Below are positions 26,267 through 35,361 of a DNA stretch of 64,000 bases, in pieces. The notes under the pieces are model-generated. The model did no database searches. It was not told the DNA's origin and saw nothing but the letters and a program-made list of their open reading frames with translations. Made by a program: the position numbers and the translations under genes. The stretch is taken from assembly GCF_001577775.1 (NCBI RefSeq), contig NZ_CP010835.1, forward strand, positions 806,001 through 870,000, read 5' to 3'. This stretch comes from Pyrococcus kukulkanii (GTDB lineage Archaea; Methanobacteriota_B; Thermococci; Thermococcales; Thermococcaceae). The number at the start of each line of letters is the position of its first letter. The stretch's first letter is position 1.

Positions 26267-27715
26267 ATGTGCCTCATAGCTGGAGGAATCTCTCTATCGG
26301 CAGGGGACATAGTTGCAATGATAGAGAAGGGCAAGCATAGGGGGCCCGATTCTTTTGGGGTCTGGAGCGATGGCTTTGTGTTAAAATCAAGTAACTTTAG
26401 CGATGTGAGAGAGGTTAAAGGAGGGGAATTCGTTCTCGTACAGTGCAGATTAGCTATCACCGGATCAAAGAGCTACACTCAGCCCTTCTACAACGACCTC
26501 GTTTTAGTCCACAATGGGGAGATATACAACCATGCCCACCTTAGGGAGTTCCTGGTTGAGAGGGGCTTGGCCTTTGAGAGCGATGTCGATAGTGAAGTGA
26601 TACTCAGGCTCCTTGAGTACCTCATATATGACAAGGGATTTCATCCAAGGGATGCCGTTGAGAAGTCCATGAGGATGCTCAACGGGGATTATGCTGTAGC
26701 CTTTAAGCACGATGATAAAATTTACCTCTTCAGGGATCCGATAGGTGTGAGACCCCTCTACTATTCGCCGAGTGGTCACTTTGCGTCTGAAAAGAAAGTC
26801 TTGTGGGCCCTTGGAGAAGAAGCAATTCCGGTCAATCCTGGGGAAGTCGTGGAGATTTCAAAGCGGGGAGTAAGGAAGTGGAAGGTGTTTGATCCCCTCG
26901 AAATCAAAACCCGTAGAGTTGAGTATCGCGAGGGCCTCAAGAACCTCCTCCTCTACTCTGTTAGGCTCAGAACTCGGGATGAAATCGGCATTTTATTTTC
27001 CGGAGGCTTGGACAGCTCCCTCATAGCCCTTCTCGCCTCAAAGTTTTCCAAGAAGGTCGTGCTTTACACTGCGGGGACGGAGGACAGTAAAGACGTTGAA
27101 TGGGCAAGGAAAGTTGCTGGGGAGCTTGGGCTTTCCCTTAGGGAGTACATATTCTCGCTGGAGGATGTTGAGGAAGAGATTGGGAGAGTAGCCTTCGCCG
27201 TGGAGGAGCCCAATCCAATGAACCTCGCCATAGCAGTTCCCCTGTACTTCTCCACTAAACTGGCGAGGGAAGATGGAGTCAAGGTTCTCCTAAGCGGACA
27301 GGGTGCGGACGAGCTGTTCGGAGGATACGCGAAGTACCTTGATAACCCTGGGTTGATGATCGAGGACTTTAAGACGCTCGCCGAGAGGAATTTGGCAAGG
27401 GATGATAAGGTCTCGATGCTGAATGGCGTTGAGGTTAGGTATCCCTACCTTGACCTTTCATTTGCAGTTCTAGCCCTTAACGTTCCCTTAAATGAGAAAA
27501 TAGGGAACGGGATCAGGAAAAAGATCCTGAGGGAGATAGCCCTTGAGATGGGGCTTCCCCAGGATGTCGCCTATAGGGAGAAAAAGGCCATGCAGTATGG
27601 GAGTAACTCTCAAAAGCTGTTAGAGAGGATAGCTAAATCGAGGGGAATGAGACTTAGGGAGTTTGCCGAGTACTTGTTTGAGCGGATGAGGAAAGGGATT
27701 GGCCCTGAGCAGTGA
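26267..27715 (+). CDS. asnB: asparagine synthetase B-type (glutamine-hydrolysing)
   Basis: 482 aa. The N-terminal Ntn glutaminase begins MCLIAGG with Cys2 as nucleophile and has HRGPDSFGVWS, LVHNGEIYNH and SDVDSEVIL. The C-terminal synthetase has the PP-loop ILFSGGLDSSLIALLAS near residue 245 and LLSGQGADELFGGYAKYL. It makes Asn from Asp, Gln and ATP; some archaeal paralogues amidate other substrates, which cannot be excluded. Good ribosome site is absent, and the ATG follows an AT-poor leader. Stand-alone gene. Confidence 0.9.
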   Translation: MCLIAGGISLSAGDIVAMIEKGKHRGPDSFGVWSDGFVLKSSNFSDVREVKGGEFVLVQCRLAITGSKSYTQPFYNDLVLVHNGEIYNHAHLREFLVERGLAFESDVDSEVILRLLEYLIYDKGFHPRDAVEKSMRMLNGDYAVAFKHDDKIYLFRDPIGVRPLYYSPSGHFASEKKVLWALGEEAIPVNPGEVVEISKRGVRKWKVFDPLEIKTRRVEYREGLKNLLLYSVRLRTRDEIGILFSGGLDSSLIALLASKFSKKVVLYTAGTEDSKDVEWARKVAGELGLSLREYIFSLEDVEEEIGRVAFAVEEPNPMNLAIAVPLYFSTKLAREDGVKVLLSGQGADELFGGYAKYLDNPGLMIEDFKTLAERNLARDDKVSMLNGVEVRYPYLDLSFAVLALNVPLNEKIGNGIRKKILREIALEMGLPQDVAYREKKAMQYGSNSQKLLERIAKSRGMRLREFAEYLFERMRKGIGPEQ

Positions 27716-27797
27716 TGAGAGTCCTCCCAGAGCCGACGCTTTCTTCAATTAAATAATTAAATAATTCTTTAATTCTGTCATTACATGTAGGGATAAA

Positions 27798-27856
27798 TTT
27801 TTATATACCTTTGCACCTAGTTAGGTACAGAAAATTGTACTACAAAAATCTGTACC
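27798..27856 (+). promoter_or_regulatory. TATA box and nested operators of the ArsR-type regulator operon
   Basis: TTTTTATATACC (about 27798-27809) is the TATA box. Just downstream lie ACCTA-GT-TAGGT (27815-27826), GTACA-N6-TGTAC (27825-27840) and a larger GGTACAGA...TCTGTACC with 8-bp perfect arms (27824-27831 and 27849-27856). All cover the expected start site of transcription, so binding would repress. The regulator gene begins at 27867, which suggests autoregulation. Confidence 0.65.
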
Positions 27857-27866
27857 TGGTGGTATC

Positions 27867-28277
27867 ATGGAGGATCTAAGGAAGCAACTTGAGGAACTGA
27901 AGAAGAGGCTGGAGGTGCTTGAAGAGAGAATTGACCCAGTAGATGAAGTAATGCTATCAATAAAGGCAAGGCTGAAGAGAAAGCTTGAAACGCTCCCGGA
28001 GCTTGACGAAGAGAAGGCAGCAAAGATGCTTAAGGCCTTGGCCAACCCGGACAGAATCAGAATCCTGAAGATGTTATCAGAGAGGCCTATGGGCTTCAAG
28101 GAGATTAAAGAGATCCTAGGAGTTGAAAGCCCAACAGTTTCACACCACTTGAAGCTCCTCTTGAAAACTAGGATGGTGAGGAAGGGGGAGAAGTACGAGA
28201 TAACTCCAGACGGCAGGTTGTTCCTCAGGATATTGGAGATATTATCTGCTCTAGAAGAGGTGGAGGAAAATGTTTGA
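27867..28277 (+). CDS. ArsR-type winged-helix regulator with N-terminal coiled coil
   Basis: 136 aa. Residues 1-45 form a heptad-rich coiled coil (LRKQLEELKKRLEVLEERID); residues 55-115 are an ArsR-like wHTH, with ALANPDRIRILKMLSERPMG, then ILGVESPTVSHHLKLLLKTR as recognition helix, and MVRKGEKYEITPDG as wing. No metal-binding cysteines are present, so it is not a classical metal sensor. It heads the operon and overlaps the next gene (ATG inside its last codons). Probably senses envelope or drug stress through the membrane proteins that follow (inference). Confidence 0.88.
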   Translation: MEDLRKQLEELKKRLEVLEERIDPVDEVMLSIKARLKRKLETLPELDEEKAAKMLKALANPDRIRILKMLSERPMGFKEIKEILGVESPTVSHHLKLLLKTRMVRKGEKYEITPDGRLFLRILEILSALEEVEENV

Positions 28278-29574
28278 GGAGGAGAGGTTGAGGTTTAGGA
28301 TTAGGAACTTCCTGAAAGGCATAACAGCCCTCCTGTTAGTGGTTTGGGTGTTTAGAGGATGGCTCGACTTAGAGAGATACAACGAACAAATTGCCTGGAC
28401 AATAATCGCGCTGATATTCATAATAGAGATCCTTGGAGTAGGCAGGTGGCTCGGAATAACGCTCAGTGGAATAATATTCGCGGTTGCAAAGGCGTTCTTC
28501 ATAGTGGCGCTGTTCATATTCGTCGGCGGATGGCTTGGTCTGCCCTCAGAGTTGGCCCTTTATGGATTCACGATTACGGCAAAGAAGGCCCTAGCTTACT
28601 CTATAGTCTTGGGCATAGCTGGATTACTAGTGGCAAGGTTTGACTTTCCCATAAGGAGAAAACGAGATTTTATGCCCAAGGTAGAGAAGAAGGCTTATGA
28701 GTTCACAGGACTAACGTACGATGGAATAGTTGTTAGAGGAAGCGGAAAGGCCTATCCAATAAAGTTTGGGAAGAAGAGGGTCGGATGGGCCATTGAGGGA
28801 GATGTTACGGTTGAAGTCAGAACTCCAATAGGAACAGTTAGGAAGAGGCTTATAGGACCGACGGTGATATGGACAAGATTGAACTTGGAGGGCAGGAAGG
28901 TAAGCCCGAACCCAGCCTTCGTTGACACCGTAACTTCAATGCTTTCTCCCAGGATATACGAGAGCAAGGCTGAATCCGTAATCGATCTGGGGTTCATAAA
29001 AGTGTACGAGGGGGATGGCTTTGAGTACGTTAAGTTGCCATTCCTTGAGGTCATAAGCACTCCTGAGGGAGAAGAGGTAAGGATTGGCCCAATAAAGATA
29101 CACGAGGGCAGGCCGAGGAAAATAAAGGGGGAGATGTTCACGATAAGGGAGCTTGGCAACGGCTTCCAGCTAACAAAGGTTGATGACAGGCTGAGCATAG
29201 TGACTGACGAATTTAGGATAGAAATAGTCGGGAACAAGGTAACTTATAGGAGCGGCAGTGAAAAGCTGACCGTTGGGGACAACTACGTCTCCCTTTCTTC
29301 CGGAGACATCTCGATAAGCGTTGGAAAGGGATCAGCGAAGATAAGGATAGAGGATGCAATAATCTCGGCAAGGGACGGAAAGGTGAAGATAAGGATTGGG
29401 GATAGTATACACACGATAAGGAGTGAGGAAGCATTCAAGCTCGTTCTCAAGAAGGCCAAGGAGATCGTGGAAGAGCAGAGCGAGGACGTCATTGAGGGAC
29501 TTGGCGTGGATAAGGCGAGGCTGAACAGGAGGGTTAAGGAGCTCTTGGATGAGCTAATGAAGTTCCTGGGGTGA
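28270..29574 (+). CDS. membrane-anchored protein with beta-rich soluble domain, unknown
   Basis: 434 aa. Residues 1-130 hold about four hydrophobic helices (ALLLVVWVFRGWLDL, IAWTIIALIFIIEILG, IIFAVAKAFFIVALFIFVGG, ALAYSIVLGIAGLLVA). Residues 140-400 are charged, beta-rich and repetitive at the end (ISISVGKGSAKIRI, IISARDGKVKIRIGDSI). The C-terminus is helical. I do not recognise a family. It is translationally coupled to the ArsR-type regulator and followed after 4 bases by the DUF4097-like gene, which shares the beta-repeat character. Confidence 0.75.
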   Translation: MFEEERLRFRIRNFLKGITALLLVVWVFRGWLDLERYNEQIAWTIIALIFIIEILGVGRWLGITLSGIIFAVAKAFFIVALFIFVGGWLGLPSELALYGFTITAKKALAYSIVLGIAGLLVARFDFPIRRKRDFMPKVEKKAYEFTGLTYDGIVVRGSGKAYPIKFGKKRVGWAIEGDVTVEVRTPIGTVRKRLIGPTVIWTRLNLEGRKVSPNPAFVDTVTSMLSPRIYESKAESVIDLGFIKVYEGDGFEYVKLPFLEVISTPEGEEVRIGPIKIHEGRPRKIKGEMFTIRELGNGFQLTKVDDRLSIVTDEFRIEIVGNKVTYRSGSEKLTVGDNYVSLSSGDISISVGKGSAKIRIEDAIISARDGKVKIRIGDSIHTIRSEEAFKLVLKKAKEIVEEQSEDVIEGLGVDKARLNRRVKELLDELMKFLG

Positions 29575-29578
29575 TAGC

Positions 29579-30220
29579 ATGATATTTGAGGACGTTAAGG
29601 AGGTTATCGTCTCCAGTGTTAGCGGCAAGATAACGGTAGAGGAGCATGAAGGGGACTTCGTTGAGGTGAACTACACAATAGAGGGAGAGTGTGACGTGGA
29701 GATTAAGCAGGAAGGTGAAAAGCTGATAATTAAGGAGAAGCCCAAGAGAAAGAAGATCCTTGGAATAATAAACAAGGATCTGAAGGGGAAGGCAGATATA
29801 ACAGTTAGGGTTCCTGAAAGCGTTTTGGTCACAGCATCCACCGTAAACGGAACAGTGCTCATAGAGGGGGCAAAGGCCGGGAGGATAACCTCTGTCAACG
29901 GCTCAATAGTGCTGAGAGAAGCAAGAGTATCGGAAGTCTCGACCGTTAATGGAGGAGTTTCTGGAAGCATAGCTTTAGCTGAAGACCTAAAAGTTTCCGC
30001 TGTGAACGGCTCAATAGGCCTTGACATAGAGGACATGGAGGGAGATGGAATAGTTTCAACTGTGAACGGAAGCGTTAGGATTAGGCTGAGCGATCTCTGC
30101 GATGTTACAGTTATAGCCAGCGCAGTCAATGGCAGGATTCATGTGGATGACTTCGAGGATGGTGAGTTCAAGCTCAAAGTTTCCACCGTGAATGGGAGCG
30201 TGGTTGTTGAGAGGTTCTAG
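29579..30220 (+). CDS. DUF4097-like beta-repeat protein
   Basis: 213 aa. After a leading strand region, at least seven repeats of about 20 residues occur, each containing VNG: STVNGTV, TSVNGSI, STVNGGV, SAVNGSI, STVNGSV, SAVNGRI, STVNGSV. This regular spacing predicts a right-handed beta-solenoid, as in DUF4097/DUF4098 proteins often encoded with membrane stress regulators. No signal peptide, so it is probably cytoplasmic and may bind the preceding membrane protein. Function unknown. Confidence 0.8.
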   Translation: MIFEDVKEVIVSSVSGKITVEEHEGDFVEVNYTIEGECDVEIKQEGEKLIIKEKPKRKKILGIINKDLKGKADITVRVPESVLVTASTVNGTVLIEGAKAGRITSVNGSIVLREARVSEVSTVNGGVSGSIALAEDLKVSAVNGSIGLDIEDMEGDGIVSTVNGSVRIRLSDLCDVTVIASAVNGRIHVDDFEDGEFKLKVSTVNGSVVVERF

Positions 30221-30281
30221 CTTTCTTTAATTCTTTACTTGAATAATTATTTAATTGCAGAATTAGGGAGGGTTAGTGGAG

Positions 30282-31505
30282 ATGCTAGACCTCGGAAGGA
30301 ACTTCTGGCTGTACGCGGTGGGAAGATGGATCTCCCAGGCGGGATGGATAATTCAGGATGTCGCCGTCCCATTGTACGTCCTCGACAAGACGGGTAGCGG
30401 GGCGATGATGAGCCTCTTCATAATGGCAGAACTAGTTCCGAGGCTCCTCGTTAACCCAATAGCAGGAGTAATTGGAGATAGGTACGATAGAAAGAAGCTC
30501 ATGTATGGACTTGATATAGCTAGAGGGATTCTCCTCTTTGCAGTTATAGCCCTCAACTTCCTTGAGATACATCAGCTCTTGATAGTCCAGATAATTATGA
30601 GCATCCTGGGAGCCTTCTTCTCAGCAGGAATAGTGGGCATGTTCCCAGATCTAGTCAAAAAGAATCAGCTTGCGAGGGCAAAGTCCATACTGAACAGTGG
30701 GAGTCAGATACTTAGAATAGCTGGTCCAATTATAGGTGGGCTGATATATGCTCTCGGAGGAATTAAGCTTGCAATTTTAATTAATGCTATAAGTTTCTTT
30801 GGTTCGGGTTTGTTTGAAATAATGATAGAGTATCGCAGAGAAACACAGGGGATTTCAAGTCTTCGTGAGATGTGGCTTGAGATGATTGAGGGGTTTAGGT
30901 TTATGACAAGATCAAGGGCACTAATGGCACTAGTTAGCTTTGGAATACTTCTCAACACCTTTCTGAACCCGGTATTTGTCGTAGTACTTCCATACCTCGC
31001 CAGGATAGAGCTCGGCCTGTCATCGGTTCAGTTTGGGGGTGTTGAAACAATGGGAACCCTGGGAACCCTAGCTGGGAACATGCTCATAGCCTTAAAGCTT
31101 GGGGAGAGATCAGAGGATGTGATGTTTAAGGCAATTTTCGCTCAGCTTATCTGTTTGACAAGCTTGGCATTCCTTACGCGGCCCATACTTGGGAACCTTG
31201 CTTATCCGGCCCTGCTTGTGATAATCTGTTTGATAGGAGTATTCAACGCGCTCGTTAACGTTCCCCTATTTACGAAGCTTCAGAAAGCTGTCCCTGATAG
31301 CGTGCGCTCCAGATTCTTCAGCGCGCTTGAAACGATGATTATGGCCACGACACCGCTTGGCATGGCAATCGTTGGTCCGATGCTTGACAGGCTGGGGGTC
31401 ACAACGGTGGTCTTAATTCTCACGATACCAAGCTTTGCAGTCATCCTTTACTACTATACCAATTTCAGGGCCGAGATACTTAGCATTGGGGAGGTGTTCT
31501 CATGA
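30282..31505 (+). CDS. MFS transporter (first of tandem pair)
   Basis: About 407 aa, twelve predicted transmembrane helices. The N-terminus FWLYAVGRWISQAGWIIQDV and the loop GVIGDRYDRKKLMYG (MFS motif A, G-x3-D-R-x-x-R-K) identify the MFS_3/macrolide-efflux-like group. The start is ATG 30282 after GGGTTAGTGGAG. A 55-bp gap from the DUF4097-like gene contains AT-rich sequence similar to that before the regulator operon. It overlaps the next, paralogous gene by 4 bases. Substrate unknown, probably efflux. Confidence 0.87.
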   Translation: MLDLGRNFWLYAVGRWISQAGWIIQDVAVPLYVLDKTGSGAMMSLFIMAELVPRLLVNPIAGVIGDRYDRKKLMYGLDIARGILLFAVIALNFLEIHQLLIVQIIMSILGAFFSAGIVGMFPDLVKKNQLARAKSILNSGSQILRIAGPIIGGLIYALGGIKLAILINAISFFGSGLFEIMIEYRRETQGISSLREMWLEMIEGFRFMTRSRALMALVSFGILLNTFLNPVFVVVLPYLARIELGLSSVQFGGVETMGTLGTLAGNMLIALKLGERSEDVMFKAIFAQLICLTSLAFLTRPILGNLAYPALLVIICLIGVFNALVNVPLFTKLQKAVPDSVRSRFFSALETMIMATTPLGMAIVGPMLDRLGVTTVVLILTIPSFAVILYYYTNFRAEILSIGEVFS

Positions 31506-32728
31506 GGCTCGGGAGGGACTTTTGGCTCTTCGCAATTGGCAGGTTCATCTCTCAGATTGGATGGGCCGTTCAAGAAGTAGCTTTGCCCCTGTACGTTTTA
31601 GACGTAACGCACAGTGCTAAAATCATGACTCTCTTCGTGTTGGCTGACTTAATCCCCTCGCTATTAACGATGCCCATCGCCGGCGTCATTGGAGATCGAT
31701 ACAACAGGAAAGCTTTAATGGTAGGTTTGGATCTAGCGAGGGGAGCGTTGCTCTTTGGTGTCGTTGCCTTCAACTTCCTGGGGATAAAGGAACTGTTGGC
31801 AGTTCAAGTAGTTCTGGCTATAATGAGCTCATTCTTCTCCGCAGGAACGTCCGCGATGTACCCGGATTTGGTTAGGCAGGAAGATCTCGAGAGGGCGAAC
31901 TCTATAGTCATGTCCGCTGGAATAGTGGCAAGGCTCATCGGTCCGGCCTTAGGTGGATTTATCTACGCTTTTGGAGGGATAAAACTGGCAATTCTGGTTA
32001 ACGCGGTAAGCTTCTTTGGCTCCGGTCTGTTTGAGGTGTTCATAAGGTACGAGTGGAAGAGCAGAAAGATCGAGAACCTCTCGGAGGTAATTGAGGATCT
32101 CGTGGAGGGGATAAGGTTCATAAGGAGTAGCAGGTACCTCATGGTTCTGGTCACCTTTGCTTTGGCTATGAACGCCTTCGGAAATCCATTTGGGGCAGTG
32201 ATATGGCCGTACTCACTCAGGGAAGTTCTGAAGTTCTCAAGCCAGCAGTTTGGAATAGTCGAGAGCTCTTTCATGCTTGGTGCTTTGCTTGGAAACGTGT
32301 TAATTGCTGCCGTTCTTGGTAGGAAGACTGGGAGGCATATATTCAAACTGATGTTGGTAAATGGGGCCCTTATGCTTCCATTCATCTGGATAATTTCTCC
32401 TTACTCCAATCTCCCCAGGGACGTTGCATTTTACGTTCTAATAGGGATGGGCATAGGAATGGGGATGTCGAATGCTATGATAAACGTTCCCATAAACTCC
32501 AATCTGCAGAGGGCCGTTCCTACTGAGTTCAGGGGAAGGGTTTTCTCTGCTTTAGGAGTTCTGGCCAATCTAACGGTTCCCATAGGCTTAGTTGTCGTTG
32601 GTCCGCTGATCGATCACTTAGGGGCATGGAAGGTCTCGGCATTGCTCTGGGTAGGAATGGGAGTGGTTGTGCTGTACTACTGGTTATTCCATAGGGATGT
32701 GCTTACGAACCACGAGCCCAGCCCCTAG
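31502..32728 (+). CDS. MFS transporter (second of tandem pair)
   Basis: 408 aa, clear paralogue of the preceding gene: FWLFAIGRFISQIGWAVQEV and GVIGDRYNRKALMVG correspond position by position. Twelve transmembrane helices. The pair arose by tandem duplication; overlap at ATGA-type junction keeps them coupled. Each is full length, so both are likely functional, perhaps with different substrates. Its 3' end overlaps the convergent MFS gene by 45 bases. Confidence 0.87.
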   Translation: MRLGRDFWLFAIGRFISQIGWAVQEVALPLYVLDVTHSAKIMTLFVLADLIPSLLTMPIAGVIGDRYNRKALMVGLDLARGALLFGVVAFNFLGIKELLAVQVVLAIMSSFFSAGTSAMYPDLVRQEDLERANSIVMSAGIVARLIGPALGGFIYAFGGIKLAILVNAVSFFGSGLFEVFIRYEWKSRKIENLSEVIEDLVEGIRFIRSSRYLMVLVTFALAMNAFGNPFGAVIWPYSLREVLKFSSQQFGIVESSFMLGALLGNVLIAAVLGRKTGRHIFKLMLVNGALMLPFIWIISPYSNLPRDVAFYVLIGMGIGMGMSNAMINVPINSNLQRAVPTEFRGRVFSALGVLANLTVPIGLVVVGPLIDHLGAWKVSALLWVGMGVVVLYYWLFHRDVLTNHEPSP

Positions 32729-33814
32729 GAACATCAGTGAAACTACCACGAGCCCTGCTCTTATTCCAATTTTTCCAAATATTGTTCCCAAGATGGAGAT
32801 ATAGATTCCGTTGATCAAAGACGCGAATAATGAGTAAAATGAGCCTAAGGTTGCCCTCTTATCATCAGGGATTGCTCCTTGGAATGCCCTCTGCCATTCC
32901 TTAAATGCTTGGGCAAATAGTAAACTTCCCAACACCAAGGTCAAAAAGCCGAACCAAGAGCTTAGTCCAGCTAATAACGTTAAACCCGGAATTAAAATTG
33001 GGGAGTATACGTACAAAACCTTCCTACGATTTTCACCAACGTCAACGTACCACGAAATTCCGTTGATTAGCGTGTAAAGGCCGGAAAGCCACGATACTCC
33101 AAGTATTGAAGGCATAAATTCATAGAAGTAGAGTTGCATGAAGGAGGTAAAGCTTGCCAGCGATAGCCCTATTAAGCTCGCATATGCGAAGAGGAGTGCT
33201 AACACGCGTGAGCTTCTCAGGAATCTAAAAGTCTCTATTAGGTGATAACCGTAGGGAAGCTTACTCTTCGTGGTATCAGATGGGATCGTGAGCATTATCA
33301 AAAAAGATATTAAGATGAAGGGGACGCTCAGTAGAATTGCTACCCTCATGCTTAAGAGCCTTGCAATGAAGCCTCCCAGGGTAGCACCCAGGAAGCTACC
33401 TGCCATTTCGAATGCTCTAAGCCTGCCGTAAATCTTTGGATACTCGTCTCTCCTCCCATCTCGGGAAAGGAGTTCATAGAGCCAACCAGTCTCTGCTCCA
33501 GTAAGAAATGCTACTGCGAGGGAGTTGAATATAGTTGCAAAAAGAACATGCCAAAATGAGTTAGCCAAGTAGAGGAGTAACGTTCCTGGGATCAGAAGGA
33601 TCTTTGACAGGAGAACGCTGGTCTTCTTTGATATCTTGTCTGCAACAATTCCAGTTGGAATCTCGAAAATGGTAACGAGAATCAAGGAAAGCCCTATCAA
33701 AAACCCAATCTGAGACTTTGATAATGAAAGCGACTGGAGGTAGATGAGGTAAAAGCCAGAATAAAACGTTAAGTGAAGTAGGCTGGAGATGTAGAAACGC
33801 CTAACATAATCCAT
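32684..33814 (-). CDS. MFS transporter, more distant
   Basis: 376 aa with about eleven to twelve hydrophobic helices. Begins RRFYISSLLHLTFYSGFYLI-like and has the motif-A loop FEIPTGIVADKISKKTSVL. The ETGWLYELLSRDGRRDEYPK loop after helix 4 is typical of the DHA1-like group with TetA/Bcr neighbours. It is separate in sequence from the tandem pair and convergent to it. Substrate unknown. Confidence 0.82.
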   Translation of the reverse strand: MDYVRRFYISSLLHLTFYSGFYLIYLQSLSLSKSQIGFLIGLSLILVTIFEIPTGIVADKISKKTSVLLSKILLIPGTLLLYLANSFWHVLFATIFNSLAVAFLTGAETGWLYELLSRDGRRDEYPKIYGRLRAFEMAGSFLGATLGGFIARLLSMRVAILLSVPFILISFLIMLTIPSDTTKSKLPYGYHLIETFRFLRSSRVLALLFAYASLIGLSLASFTSFMQLYFYEFMPSILGVSWLSGLYTLINGISWYVDVGENRRKVLYVYSPILIPGLTLLAGLSSWFGFLTLVLGSLLFAQAFKEWQRAFQGAIPDDKRATLGSFYSLFASLINGIYISILGTIFGKIGIRAGLVVVSLMFLGAGLVVRKHIPME

Positions 33815-33929
33815 GGTCTAGCTTTCACATGAATCCCTATTAAATTTTCTCTTTCGATACAAATCTTAACGGAAAGACTTTTATACTTCCGAGGGCATAG
33901 ATGTATACACCACTATCGAGGTGATGAGC

Positions 33930-35351
33930 ATGCATGACCTAGTTGAGTTCGCGGTGGAGAGGGCCCTGGATCTAGGAGCAGAGTACGCGGAAGCAAGGTT
34001 TGAGGAGAAGCAGGGAACTTCAATTGCAATGAAGAACGGTGTTCCAGAGGGATTAAGCCTGCTCTCAGACAGGGGAATAGGAATTAGAGTCCTCGTTAAC
34101 GGTGGAATGGGCTTCGCAAGCACGAACGTTCTAACCAAGGAGAGCGTTGCAGAGGCTGTTGAGAGGGCGGTAAAGCTGGCAAAATCTGCCTCAAAGCTCA
34201 GGAAAGAACCAATAAAGTTCAGCGAAGAACACTTCCACCAGGTCAAGTACGAGGTCAAGATGAAGAAGGATTTTAGGGATGTTCCCCCAGAAGAAAAGCT
34301 CGAGCTCCTGAAGAAGATCGAGGAGGAAGTTATGGGAACTGGAATAAAGGTTCCGATGAGGTACCTCGCATATTCCGACCATGTTTGGCACAAGATATTC
34401 ATGAACAGCGAGGGGGCCTACGTGAAGAGCAAAATCCCAAGGGTTTCCGTAATGTACAACTTAGTTGTCTTCGAGAACGGTCAGATGGAGCAGGCTCCCT
34501 TCATCGAGAGAGCTTTCTCAGGAGGGCTTGAGCTGATTGAGAAGGATGAACCCTGGGAGAGGGCTAAGAAAGAAGTTGAGACCTTAAGAAAGCTGATAGT
34601 TGAAGGAAAGAGGCCTCCAGAGGGCAAAGTTGATCTCGTTATAAGCCCCGAGGTAGCCGGAATTGCGGTTCACGAGAGCGTTGGGCACCCCTATGAACTC
34701 GACAGGATAATGGGAAGGGAGGCCGCTCAGGCGGGAGAGAGCTTTGTCAAGCCTGATATGTTAGGGGAGAGAATCGGGAGCGAAGTTGTTACTGTAATAG
34801 ATGATCCAACGATTCCAAACAGCTGGGGCTTCTACCTCTACGATGACGAAGGAGTGAAAGCTCGCCCAAGGTACCTCATAAGGAACGGAATAATAACCGA
34901 ATTTCTCATGAACAGGGAGTACGCCTACAAGCTCGGCCTTAATTCAAACGCCGCAGCTAGAGCAATAAACTACAACAGGGAGCCAATAGTGAGGATGGCC
35001 AACACCTACCTCGCCCCAGGAGATTACTCATTCGAGGAGCTCATCGAGGACATAAAGCTCGGCGTCTACATGGTCTCCTTCAACGAGTGGAACATTGATG
35101 ATAGGAGATACCAGCAGAGGTACATCGGCAGGGAAGCCTATCTAATCGAGAACGGCGAAATAAAGCATCCCGTAAAGAGGCCAATCCTCGAAATCACGAC
35201 TAGGGGATTGTGGACCAGTGTTGATGCCGTAGGCAAGGAAGTTGAGTTCTACCCCGGAACCTGCGGCAAGGGCGAACCCGGACAGGGCGTCCCGGTCTGG
35301 ATGGGTGGAGCGCACGCGAGGCTTAGGGATATCCCACTGAGGAGGCCGTGA
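33930..35351 (+). CDS. tldD: TldD-type zinc metalloprotease
   Basis: About 473 aa from ATG 33930 (GAGGTGATGAGC upstream). The zinc site GIAVHESVGHPYELD (H-E-x3-H) is present near residue 250, and LYDDEGVKARPRYLI plus ARAINYNREPIVRM are family segments. TldD is the catalytic subunit of the TldD/TldE protease, which degrades unfolded peptides processively; in bacteria it also matures microcins. A TATA (CTTTTATACT) lies about 45-50 bases upstream. TldE follows after 10 bases. Confidence 0.95.
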   Translation: MHDLVEFAVERALDLGAEYAEARFEEKQGTSIAMKNGVPEGLSLLSDRGIGIRVLVNGGMGFASTNVLTKESVAEAVERAVKLAKSASKLRKEPIKFSEEHFHQVKYEVKMKKDFRDVPPEEKLELLKKIEEEVMGTGIKVPMRYLAYSDHVWHKIFMNSEGAYVKSKIPRVSVMYNLVVFENGQMEQAPFIERAFSGGLELIEKDEPWERAKKEVETLRKLIVEGKRPPEGKVDLVISPEVAGIAVHESVGHPYELDRIMGREAAQAGESFVKPDMLGERIGSEVVTVIDDPTIPNSWGFYLYDDEGVKARPRYLIRNGIITEFLMNREYAYKLGLNSNAAARAINYNREPIVRMANTYLAPGDYSFEELIEDIKLGVYMVSFNEWNIDDRRYQQRYIGREAYLIENGEIKHPVKRPILEITTRGLWTSVDAVGKEVEFYPGTCGKGEPGQGVPVWMGGAHARLRDIPLRRP

Positions 35352-35361
35352 GGTGGTGGAG

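Noticed and set aside
29671-30129. Long minus-strand frame opposite the VNG-repeat gene
   Set aside because: Its Thr/Ser/Pro-rich repeats are only the complement of the repeated codons of the plus-strand protein.
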